Source of the DNA: Psilocybe azurescens
Lineage: Eukaryota > Basidiomycota > Agaricomycetes > Agaricales > Agrocybaceae
Assembly (NCBI GenBank): GCA_023853785.1
Contig: JAJIRX010000364.1
Coordinates: 1 to 13,710, forward strand
Length of the DNA stretch: 13,710 nt
Reading direction: 5' to 3'
The notes under the pieces were generated by a model. The model did no database searches, was not told where the DNA came from, and saw only the letters and a list, made by a program, of their open reading frames with translations. Of the stretch, positions 7,021-13,710 are shown one piece after another. The position numbers and the translations under genes are program-made. Within the stretch, counting starts at the first letter, position 1, and each line of letters begins with the position of its first letter.

Positions 7021-8342
7021 ACTGGATCTACTGATTCAAGATCAGAAATGGTGATGATATCAAAATGTCCTGATCACAACCTTTGGAAGATTACAGAGGT
7101 TGTGCAGCCAACTCTGCCAACAACACTCTTTGGTTTGAGATGGGCACAATCACAAAATATTCAATCAAGCCTATCAATATATATGCATCTGATGAGATTG
7201 GATTTCAGAGACAAGGTCAAGGAGAGTGGGAGTTTTTGTGGCTCTCATACTAAAAGAGACCCATACTAGCAGCATGCAGGAACATAAGAGAATATCACTG
7301 GTATTGTAACTATCTGTGCAAATAAAGCGACAATTCCTCCAGTGGTGGTATTCAAGGGCAATGGATACAATGTTAGATGAGGAGATAATAATCCTCTCAA
7401 TGCTTCATATGAATTTCTCTTTTTTGATCAAAATACTAATCATTCAAATTTTCCACTTTTAGATTAAAATATCAGAAGAAGGGCTGGACTGATGGAGAGA
7501 TTGGAATTGAGTGGATCAAGCAATTTGATCAATTGACATGCACAAAGGCCAAAAATGAGCACCAGCTACTGATTGTGGATGGCCATAATTCACACTACAC
7601 CATTCCCTTCCTTTAATATGCCTGTGAGAACCAGATTGTTGACATCTGCTATCCTGCACATAGAACACACATTTATCAAGGTCTTGATGTTGTGATTTTC
7701 TCACCTTTGAAAACATATCTGTCCCAGAAACAAGATAACTGGTTCTGAAGCACTGGTCAACCTATAGACAAAACCAATTTTTTACAGATTTTTTCAAAGG
7801 CCTACATTACTGCTCTGACACTCAAAAATATTAAAACAGCTTTTAAAAAGGCTGGAATCTATCCATATAGCCCATCTGTTATTACAGAAAGCATGTTTGC
7901 TCCAAGCAAAGACACATCCTATGAGTTTCACCTCCCAGTATCTATGAAACAGGCCTCAGAACCTGTCCAAGCCCTTGCCAAGGCACTCCATGATTTACAA
8001 CTTGTGGATTCCAGCAACTCAGTTGATACCAAGACAATGACATCAGCTGCAGAGATAAGGAGCATGGAAATGGCTGATGTTGCTAGACCATAGGAAGTCT
8101 GGATCACACACCCATCTAACTGAGTGTTGATTCAGACAACAAGAAATTCAATACCTGCAACAACCTCCACCACTCCATCTCCATCCCTGGACTCCTACTT
8201 TTCAGATGCTCATAGATACTGTCAACTCTTTGAAAGAGACAAACCTTGGCCATCTTTTTCCCATACCCCTGCTGTTTCTTCTAATCCTATTGTTATAAAC
8301 ATCTTATTTTTTGCTTTTTCTTTTTCTTTTCACTTTCTTTGA
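7020..8342 (+). pseudogene. pogo/Fot1-like (DDE_1) transposase, N-terminus missing, decayed
   Basis: This is a DDE_1 transposase of the pogo/Fot1 group. Homology begins directly at the insertion edge in frame 3 and includes LEDYRGCAAN and NIYASDEIGF, whose D (7191) is the first catalytic acid. After a shift to frame 1 near 7230 comes ENITGIVTICAN and PPVVVFKGNGYNV. After an intron remnant it returns to frame 3 with KKGWTDGEIGIEWIK and the second D in IVDGHNSHY (7578). The third D is in QGLDVVIFS (7686). The last two are 35 residues apart, the DD35D spacing of this group. NIKTAFKKAGIYPYSP and a Ser/Thr/Pro-rich tail follow. Stops lie at 7032, 7068, 7267, 7285, 7378, 7614, 7746, 8091 and 8121. 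The frame stays legible to 8342, but the tail after 8093 is weakly supported. The N-terminal CENP-B-type DNA-binding part is absent. Confidence 0.88.
7408..7462 (+). other. Decayed spliceosomal intron in the pogo-like gene
   Basis: Homology stops at NPLNAS in frame 1 and resumes at YQKKGWTDG in frame 3. Between them lies an AT-rich stretch with a TACTAAT branch-like heptamer (7434-7440) and a CACTTTTAG acceptor ending at 7462. The donor is not a clear GT; the sequence around 7408 (TATGAAT) may be a mutated GTGAAT or similar. The left edge is therefore approximate. Confidence 0.55.
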
Positions 8343-8367
8343 TTTTTCTTACATAAAAACATCTTTA

Positions 8368-8392
8368 TCACATGATGTTGACCATCATGTGA
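8368..8392. repeat. Perfect inverted repeat, 10-bp arms, 5-base loop
   Basis: TCACATGATG and CATCATGTGA are exact reverse complements around TTGAC. It lies 26 bases after the end of the pogo-like frame. It could be a terminator-like hairpin or the inner end of a transposon. No run of T follows, so nothing firm can be said. Confidence 0.75.
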
Positions 8393-8399
8393 CTATACA

Positions 8400-8474
8400 T
8401 GACTCACTTTGTTCTGACTCACATTCTGACAAGCACTAAACTCTGACTCATATTGTTGCTACCACTATGACTCA
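8400..8474. promoter_or_regulatory. Cluster of four TGACTCA heptamers
   Basis: TGACTCA occurs at 8400, 8415, 8444 and 8468, with similar ACTCAC sequences after it. TGACTCA is the known core site of fungal Gcn4/Cpc1-type bZIP activators. The copies sit in a locally repetitive ACTCA-rich stretch, so the cluster may be a decayed tandem repeat rather than a control region. Confidence 0.4.
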
Positions 8475-8668
8475 CATTATAACTCACACTGTACTAGTAG
8501 CTATAGATACTCAAACACTTAAATAGCCCATAGGTACATATATATTTGTGTATTTGTTCACTATTATTGACTGTGACTATATATAATTTGACTATGGAGA
8601 TGCTGTGTGTCTCTATGATGGGATGCAAGAGTGCAACTCCAGCAAGCTGTAGAGAGCAGACTGTGGAG

Positions 8669-8833
8669 TGGGAGGGATAAGCACAGCTCTCATCCCTCCC
8701 ACACTATATGAGTGAGAGTGTGAAAGAGGGGATGAGTGCAGCTCATCCCCAAGAGTGACTGCTATTATTATCTTTTTTATAAGGTATAGAATGCCAATAA
8801 AAAAGTGGGGGATGAGCAAAGCTCATTCCCCCC
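8669..8833. repeat. Left hairpin array (three clear hairpins)
   Basis: Three hairpins are clear: 8669-8701 (10-bp outer arms TGGGAGGGAT/ATCCCTCCCA, inner AGC-ACA-GCT), 8728-8750 (arms GGGGATGAG/CTCATCCCC) and 8807-8833 (inner ATGAGC-AAA-GCTCAT, G-run facing C-run with one bulge). AT-rich spacers with GTGATTGGTATTATTTATT-like sequence separate or follow them. Two decayed palindromes follow at about 8880-8892 and 8908-8922. Confidence 0.85.
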
Positions 8834-9312
8834 CAAAGACATTATGATTGTGATTGGTATTATTTATTTATCAATGAGGAGGTGCAGGGTGCTGACAAGC
8901 AGGGGTCTGGGGGCGCCTCCAGCAAACTATTGACTCTGCTGTGAAGCACAGGGGGGTGAGTGAAGCAAATCCCTCTGACACATAGCAGCAGGTCATAAAG
9001 CTTGTAATATAAGAGAGCTCAATAACTAAGCTTTTCTGAAAGAGGAAATATAATGTTACCTAAATCAAATTACTTAATCATGACAAAGCACCATTCTGTG
9101 TTGGGGTTGCAAGGCGGGGCCTTCTAAAATAAACAACCAGTGGCTGATGGCAAACAATGATTTGGTGCCATGAAGTGACCATGAGGTTGCCTCTTTGATG
9201 CTGCTTTGGATCCCACACCCTAAAAAAATATTCTGAGCCAACATTCCTGAGAATAGTGCACTCTCAAAGCATCTATCAGCCATATCCAGCCATATTGAAG
9301 CTATTTGGGTGG
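8669..9312 (+). repeat. Left long direct repeat
   Basis: It aligns in the same orientation with 12435-13046. The best part, 8984-9091 against 12774-12876, shows nine substitutions and one 5-base gap by eye. The last part (about 9120-9312) is less alike and is longer here than in the right copy. It opens with the hairpin array (8669-8930) and ends just before the 5' introns of the helicase gene. Confidence 0.85.
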
Positions 9313-9626
9313 TTAATTTGGCTTTGGTGAGTGTTCTATGTCACTTTTAGCTCTGCAAGTTCTCAAACTCATGCACACTGTATTTTCTACTCTCTCTTCG
9401 CATTTTTCCTCTTTTTTTTGGTGAGTAAAGTCTCTATATTTCATTTCAGACTGTTCTAACTTTTACACAGTGTGTTTTCTGTGTTTCTTTAGTGAGTAAT
9501 ATATGAGTCCAATAACCATTCTGACTGACATTTCTTATTTTTGTCATTGCAGGATTCCATCCTCTTTTTTCTGTGTTTGGATTTGGTGGTGGTGGTGATT
9601 GCTATTTTAAATAAGACTTCTGAGCC
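9313..9626 (+). other. 5' region of the helicase gene, several intron-like signals
   Basis: No coding frame is convincing here. GTGAGT donors occur at 9327, 9421 and 9492, and pyrimidine-rich acceptors at 9341-9350, 9441-9449 and 9543-9552. Only 9492-9552 has the usual intron length; the first two pairs would be under 30 bases. The stretch is T-rich on the + strand, as in fungal leader regions. It is probably the promoter and 5' untranslated region of the helicase gene. Confidence 0.4.
9492..9552 (+). other. Putative 61-base intron in the 5' leader
   Basis: Donor GTGAGT at 9492-9497, branch-like CTGAC at 9521-9525 and acceptor ATTGCAG ending at 9552. Size and signals fit a fungal intron. The exon after it (9553-9628) has no obvious coding role. 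Confidence 0.45.
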
Positions 9627-9628
9627 AT

Positions 9629-9685
9629 GTATGTTTTCTTTAATAATTAATTGATTTAGAAAACAAACTGATGAATATTTTATAG
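9629..9685 (+). other. Putative 57-base intron splitting the start codon
   Basis: Donor GTATGT at 9629, branch-like ACTGATG near 9668 and acceptor TTTTATAG ending at 9685. Joining AT at 9627-9628 to the G at 9686 makes an ATG in frame with the PETPPNTPCHVC reading that follows. GCC before the AT fits a favourable start context. Confidence 0.5.
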
Positions 9686-9846
9686 GCCGGAAACTCCTCC
9701 AAATACTCCATGTCATGTTTGTATTGCTGCACAGCAATCTGAGCATGATGCCCGTGTTCTTGAGAGTCCTCAAGCCCGCCGCACTCCACGTCATGACCAA
9801 ATACCATATATTGAGCCATTACAATTTGAAATTCCTGATCTTTTAG

Positions 9847-9928
9847 CTGCTCTTCCTGATCCTCCTGATCCTGCTCCTGTTGCTGTTCCTGCTTCTGTTC
9901 CTGCTCCTGCTCCTGCTCCTGCTCCTGT
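9847..9928 (+). repeat. CCTGCT-type hexamer repeat coding Pro-Ala/Val/Asp
   Basis: CCTGAT, CCTGCT, CCTGTT and similar hexamers repeat in frame and code Pro followed by Asp, Ala or Val. A second run lies at about 10037-10110. It is part of the Pro-rich N-terminal linker of the helicase gene. Confidence 0.8.
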
Positions 9929-9935
9929 TTTCCAG

Positions 9936-10170
9936 CCTGCTATATTTAATGGAATTCAGTATAATAATTTACCTGCAAATTTAGCTCAGCTTTAGCAGCT
10001 GTTCCACTAGCTCCTTTACCACTACAACAAGGTGGCCGTCGTGTTCATCCTGTTCCTGTTCCTGTTCCTGCATTTGTTCCTGCATGCACCTGCTCCTACC
10101 TGCTCCTGCTATATTTAATGAAATTCAGTATAACAATTTGCCTGCAAATTTGGCTCAGCTTTAGCTGCTG
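9936..10170 (+). repeat. Duplicated coding segment in the Pro-rich linker, spacing 169 bases
   Basis: The segment 9936-10001 (CCTGCTATATTTAAT... to CAGCTTTAGCAGCTG) recurs at 10105-10170 with only a few differences. Downstream of each copy a Gln- and Gly-Arg-containing piece followed by a Pro/Val run is again similar, so the whole unit is about 165 bases. Both copies carry the same CTTTAG sequence, which reads as a stop in the natural frame. Either the mutation came before the duplication or the frame differs there. Confidence 0.8.
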
Positions 10171-12370
10171 CTCTACACCTCCTCCACAACCATGTTGTGG
10201 GCGTCATATTGGACCCCAACCTTTTCCTGTATGTATTTTAAGTTTCTGTGATTTTAAACATATTGATGAAGAAATAGATATGTATTTCAAAGCCAATATA
10301 CAATATGAGGAAGCCAGAAATACTCTTTATCAGGATTTTCCTGCCAAATTTGTCTGGAAGTGAAAACAGCACAAATGGGCTCCAAGACAGCAACAATTTG
10401 CAATTGGGCACATGTACTATGCTCATCCAAGTTCAGGAGAGCGTTTTATCTCAGAACTCTGCTGACCTGTGTCAAGAGTGCTACCTCTTTGTTGATCTCC
10501 AAACAGTTGATGGCACTGTATATGAAACATTTCGTGAGGCCTGCATAAATTGAGGACTTTTAGAGGATGATAATAAGTGGAAGCAGTGTCTGGAAGAGGC
10601 TGGATATATGGCAAGTGGACGACAACTTTGCAATATTTTGTGACTATTCTTTGAGACTGCACACCATCAAATCCTGCTGCACTCTGGGAACAACTTAAAT
10701 ACAAGATTTGTGATGATCTGAGACATGCTCTTATCTCCAAACATATCCAACAAGACCCCACTGAAGCACAAGTGTTTGATTATGGTCTTTTCTCATTGAC
10801 CAACTTCTTCGCACTACCAACATAAAACTTGAAGAGTTTGCAGGAATGCCATTGCCTCAAGAAGATTGGGCTGCTGCTATAGGAAATAGATTGATTGCAG
10901 AGCAGAGAAACTACGACAGAGACAACCAATCTGTTCTGGCTCAACAGCAAATTCCTACTCTCAATCATGGGCAATGTTCAGCATTTGATACTATTGTGGC
11001 AGCAGTTGAAAGCAAGAGTGGTCAATGTTTCTTCCTTCATGGTCCAGGAGGTACAGGAAAAACTTATGTGTACAACACTCTGTGCTACTTTTTGCGTGGT
11101 GAAGGAAAAATAGTGCTTTGTGTGGCTTCATCTGGCATTGCATCTCTGCTTCTTATTGGTGATCAGACATCACATTCAACTTTCAAAATTCCTACCAACA
11201 TTCATGAGAACTCTACATGCAGTATTGGTCGCACTTCTGATTTAGCAGAGCTTATTCAATGTACTGATTTGGTGATATGGGATGAAGCTCCTATGCAAAA
11301 CCATTATATTCATGAGGCTGTGCACCGCACTTTCAAGGATATCCATAACTGTGACAAGCCATTTGGAGGACTTACTGTTGTGTTTGGTGGAGACTTCAAG
11401 CAAATTCTTCCTGTTGTTGTGAAAGGATCAAGAGCACAAATTGTTGGAGCATGCATGCAGAGGTCACAACTTTGGGGACACAACAAAGTACTTAAGTTGA
11501 CTGAGAATATGCGTCTGAACACTGCACATGATGAAGAACAGAAATTTGCACAATGGCAGTTGGATATTGGTCTGGGAAAACATACAGATGAATCTGACAA
11601 CACAACACTTCCTGGTCATTTCAAATGTGCCAACAATACTGTTGAATCTCTGATCTCTGATTAATACAATATATCCTGGAATCCAGCAGATCACTGGGCA
11701 TAATGACAAATATTATGCTGAACAGACAATTCTGTGTAGCAGGAATGATGATGTGGATGATCTGAACAAAACTATTTGCAACAAATTTCCTGGAGAAGAA
11801 AAGGTGTTTCACAGTGCTGATAGCATTTTGAATAATTGGGGACATGGTGATGAAGGAATTCTGATGTATCCAGTGGAGTATTTGAACACAATCAACTGTT
11901 CAGGTCTTCCTTTGGCCAAGCTGACACTGAAAGTTGGTTGCCCTATTATGATTTTGCGGAATTTAAATGCAAGTGAGGAAGTGTGTAATGGATCGAGAGG
12001 GATTGTGACAAGAATGGGGAACCATATTTTGGAAGTTCAACTATTGACAGGAGATAGAGCAGGGAGACAGTTTTATTCCACAGATTGGGCTGACACCAAC
12101 AGACACACAAGTTCCATTTGAATTTTGCTGACAACAATTTCCTGTATGACTGGCATTTGCTATGATGATTAATAAGGCTCAAGGACAATCTGTTTTACAT
12201 GTTGGACTAAACCTGATTTCTTCACCTTTAAGCATGGACAACTATATGTTGCTATTTCACGTGTAACATCCATGTACAACATCAAGGCCATTTGGGATGA
12301 CAGTTCTGGATTAAGTATAACAAAAAGTATAGTGTACCCAGAAGTTCTTTCTATTGACTATAGTGACTGA

Positions 12371-12434
12371 TTTTTATTTAATATATAAAGTGTTTGTATT
12401 GTATAAGATTAAATATTTTTAAATGATGAGTGTA
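12371..12434. other. AT-rich 3' region of the helicase gene
   Basis: This is a short, very AT-rich stretch between the helicase stop and the right hairpin array. It probably holds the 3' untranslated end, but no clear AATAAA is seen. Confidence 0.45.
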
Positions 12435-12721
12435 GGGGAGATGAGCAGAGCTCATCTCGCCTCAAGATATTATATAAATGATTGGTATTATTAATTTTTT
12501 AATGAGACATAAAGTGTTGATAAGAAAGGGGGGAATGAGCTTTGCTCATTCCTCCTAAACATTGTGTATATATATTTTTAATGAGGTGTGAAGTATTGAT
12601 AAGAAGGGGGGATGAACAAAGCTCATTCCCCCAAGACATTATAATTGTGACTGCTATTATTTATTTTTTTCAACGAGGAGGCACGAAGTGCCGACAAGCA
12701 GGGTCTGGGGCACAGCCCCAG
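12435..12721. repeat. Right hairpin array: tandem units of triloop hairpin plus AT-rich spacer
   Basis: Five hairpins: 12438-12458 (GAGATGAGC-AGA-GCTCATCTC), 12532-12552 (GGAATGAGC-TTT-GCTCATTCC), 12606-12632 (G-run, inner AAA loop, one mismatch), 12680-12692 (GGCAC-GAA-GTGCC) and 12705-12721 (CTGGGGC-ACA-GCCCCAG). All have three-base loops. The first three are about 94 and 77 bases apart and separated by similar spacers (TTGGTATTATT, then TTTTTAATGAG, then AAGTRTTGATAAG), so they are diverged tandem units. Confidence 0.87.
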
Positions 12722-13046
12722 TGAGCTGTCTTACCATGAAGCACAGGGGGTGAGCAGCAAATCCCCCAATGCATAGCAGCAGATCATAAAGCTCGTAAGA
12801 GAGCTCAATGACTAAGCTTTTCTGAAAGAGCAAATATAATGTTATATAAGTCAAATTACTTGATCATGAAAAAGCACACTGTTCTGTTTTAGAGCCATGA
12901 AGCAGGGCCTTTTGAAACAGACAATCTGGCTGATGGCAAACAACAAAATGGGTGTCACACAGCCTGAAAACATTCTGTGCTTAAATAATGAACCCTCAAC
13001 ATGTCCATTAGCCATACCCAGCTGTATTGAAGCTGCTTTGGGTGGC
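12435..13046 (+). repeat. Right long direct repeat
   Basis: This is the partner of 8669-9312 in the same orientation. It carries more hairpins at the start and lacks some of the sequence found near the end of the left copy. It ends GTATTGAAGCTGCTTTGGGTGG, matching the left end, then diverges into an A-run. Confidence 0.85.
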
Positions 13047-13710
13047 TCTGAAAAAAAAACAATATGCACACTCTTGCATGCACAGTGTACAATGCACTAT
13101 GAGCAAGTGGATTAATAAATCTGCGTCAAAGAATATTTAAATGGGACATTTCTGTCTGCAGATATTGTGGTTGGTTGACACCTTTGCAATAGAAACTATG
13201 TATTGGATAAAAGAGTTAAAAGTACGAAATAAATACCACTAAATAAATATCAAGACAGAGGGCATTGTGGACAGTGGAAAAGTTAGTATGAAATGAATTA
13301 TGGTTGGAACTGTTTAAATAAAGATGTAGACAGGAAGATAACACTGGAACACAATTTTACAATAGGAAGGGTCAGGGGACAGCTATTTTAAATTTTAATT
13401 GTGAAGAGTGTAATCTATATATTTTAAAATGATACAGTGCTGCATGTGCTGTGCATAGTAAAATATTCTAGTTCTCTGTGTAAAAGAATTTTACTACAAG
13501 TAATCTACACAATGATTGTTCAAGAGTGGGCTGGGGATATATTGTGAAATGTACAATATAGTAGCATGGACACAGCGCTAAAGGTGGCATGCTTTTGTAG
13601 AGACATGCCCAAATGTTTTCATTAGACATAGAAAAAGTGAAGTGATGAAATATTGATATTATATTGGTATGGATGTGTGGAGCATCAACATAGAAAATCC
13701 CAGATGCACT
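13047..13710. other. No gene recognised
   Basis: AT-rich sequence with no supported coding frame, RNA gene or transposon end. A short inverted pair, GGCATG and CATGCC, lies near 13586-13610. A small ORF crossing from the direct repeat into this part (12897-13115) has no recognisable domain and is probably chance. Confidence 0.6.

Larger units (their letters stand above)
8343..8668. other. Gene-free, CpG-free spacer between pogo remnant and direct repeat
   Basis: I see no coding sequence. The stretch holds a perfect 10-bp palindrome, a cluster of TGACTCA heptamers and AT-rich sequence. It could be the 3' untranslated end of the pogo-like element, but I cannot find its terminal inverted repeat. 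Confidence 0.5.
9627..12370 (+). pseudogene. Helitron-type PIF1 helicase, Rep domain deleted, frameshifted
   Basis: PIF1 helicase is the motor of Helitron rolling-circle transposition. The N-terminal exon (9686 to about 10000, frame 3) begins PETPPNTPCHVC and becomes Pro/Ala-rich. After a stop and shifts, the helicase-linked part follows: TLYQDFPAKFVWK (frame 2, to 10360), FYLRTLLTCVKSAT, VDLQTVDGTVYETF and CLEEAGYMASGRQL. The longest open piece is 10846-11664, with Walker A GPGGTGKT (11041-11064), Walker B VIWDEAP (about 11272-11292), GGDFKQILPVV and LTENMRL. Frame 2 continues from about 11660 with RNDDVDDLN, KVGCPIMILRNL and CNGSRGIVTRM. Then come INKAQGQS (12168-12191, frame 3) and LYVAISRV (12242-12265, frame 2), ending IVYPEVL and TGA 12368-12370. 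In-frame TGA codons at 10361, 10551, 12129 and 12147 mostly replace Arg. All helicase motifs are readable. The HUH Rep part expected between exon and helicase is missing near 10230-10280. Confidence 0.9.
8669..13046 (+). mobile_element. Helitron-derived unit: PIF1 helicase gene between long direct repeats
   Basis: A single gene for a PIF1-type Helitron helicase (9627-12370) lies between two direct repeats of about 640 and 610 bp, in the same orientation. Each repeat starts with an array of short-loop hairpins and ends in GAAGCT...TTGGGTGG. Helitrons are rolling-circle transposons, and a 3' hairpin and head-to-tail tandem copies are known for them. The Rep (HUH) domain is absent, so the unit could not move by itself. 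Two readings fit: a tandem Helitron array in which each repeat spans a 3'-end/5'-start junction, or a distinct unit with LTR-like ends. The repeats do not start TG or end CA, and I see no primer site, so this is not a retroelement. Boundaries are those of the repeats and may not be the true ends. Confidence 0.6.

Noticed and set aside
8613..8819. 68-codon minus-strand ORF across the left hairpins
   Set aside because: It is composed of hairpin and spacer sequence and is not kept in the right array.
9327..9449. Two further introns (9327-9350 and 9421-9449)
   Set aside because: They would be 24 and 29 bases long, too short for normal fungal splicing, although the signals look good.
10846..11664. 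Cellular PIF1 helicase gene
   Set aside because: The motif wording and the upstream Pro-rich and FVW-containing parts are those of Helitron helicases, and the gene is frameshifted within repeats.
12435..12721. CRISPR-like array
   Set aside because: The repeated parts are palindromes of differing sequence and the spacers between them are themselves similar; no cas genes, and the setting is fungal transposons.
8669..13046. LTR retrotransposon formed by the long direct repeats
   Set aside because: The repeats do not show TG...CA ends, no primer site or polypurine tract is seen, and the enclosed gene is a helicase with no reverse transcriptase.
12897..13115. 72-codon ORF in the right direct repeat
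   Set aside because: The left copy of the repeat does not keep this frame, and no domain is visible.
13580..13612. Short inverted pair GGCATG/CATGCC as a transposon end
   Set aside because: Six-base arms are expected by chance and no flanking duplication is seen.

Overview
The window reads as transposon-rich nuclear DNA of a filamentous fungus, most likely an Agaricomycete (basidiomycete). The evidence is the mix of families: a Ty3/gypsy chromovirus with a C-terminal chromodomain, a Tc1-like transposase, a pogo/Fot1-like DDE_1 transposase and a Helitron-type PIF1 helicase, with short GT-AG introns. The family wording of each protein is of the kind I associate with Agaricomycetes, but that is from memory, not from a search. 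No ordinary host gene, tRNA or rRNA is visible.

Layout. (1) Positions 1-6056 are the 3' part of a Ty3/gypsy element on the + strand: gag, protease, reverse transcriptase, RNase H, integrase and chromodomain, two extra ORFs downstream of pol, a polypurine tract and a 425-bp 3' LTR (5632-6056) ending in perfect 8-bp inverted ends. The 5' LTR and the gag start lie outside the window. (2) 6057-6740 is the N-terminal half of a Tc1-like transposase on the - strand, cut off exactly at the LTR edge. (3) 6806-7018 is bounded by Tc1-like terminal inverted repeats of about 33-40 bp and TA dinucleotides. It is either a MITE or the outer end of the Tc1 element. (4) 7020-8342 is a broken pogo/Fot1 transposase on the + strand, missing its N-terminus at that TA, with a decayed intron. 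(5) 8669-13046 holds a PIF1-type Helitron helicase gene (9627-12370, Rep domain missing) flanked by two direct repeats of about 610-640 bp. Each repeat begins with an array of short-loop hairpins. (6) 13047-13710 shows no gene.

How it fits together: the parts are stacked insertions, not an operon. The gypsy element interrupts the Tc1 gene, and a Tc1-type end interrupts the pogo gene. CpG content agrees with this order: by eye there are only two CpG dinucleotides between 6057 and about 8910, against about eight in the 425-bp LTR. Most in-frame stops in the gypsy element and the helicase are TGA, mostly where the family has Arg, as expected from CGA to TGA deamination of methylated CpG. Almost every coding unit is broken. 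The exception is the 108-codon ORF at 4404-4730, which is open throughout.

The part most worth a second look is the direct-repeat-flanked helicase unit with its triloop hairpin arrays. Next is the pair of accessory ORFs between pol and the LTR of the gypsy element, the second of which has tandem zinc knuckles.
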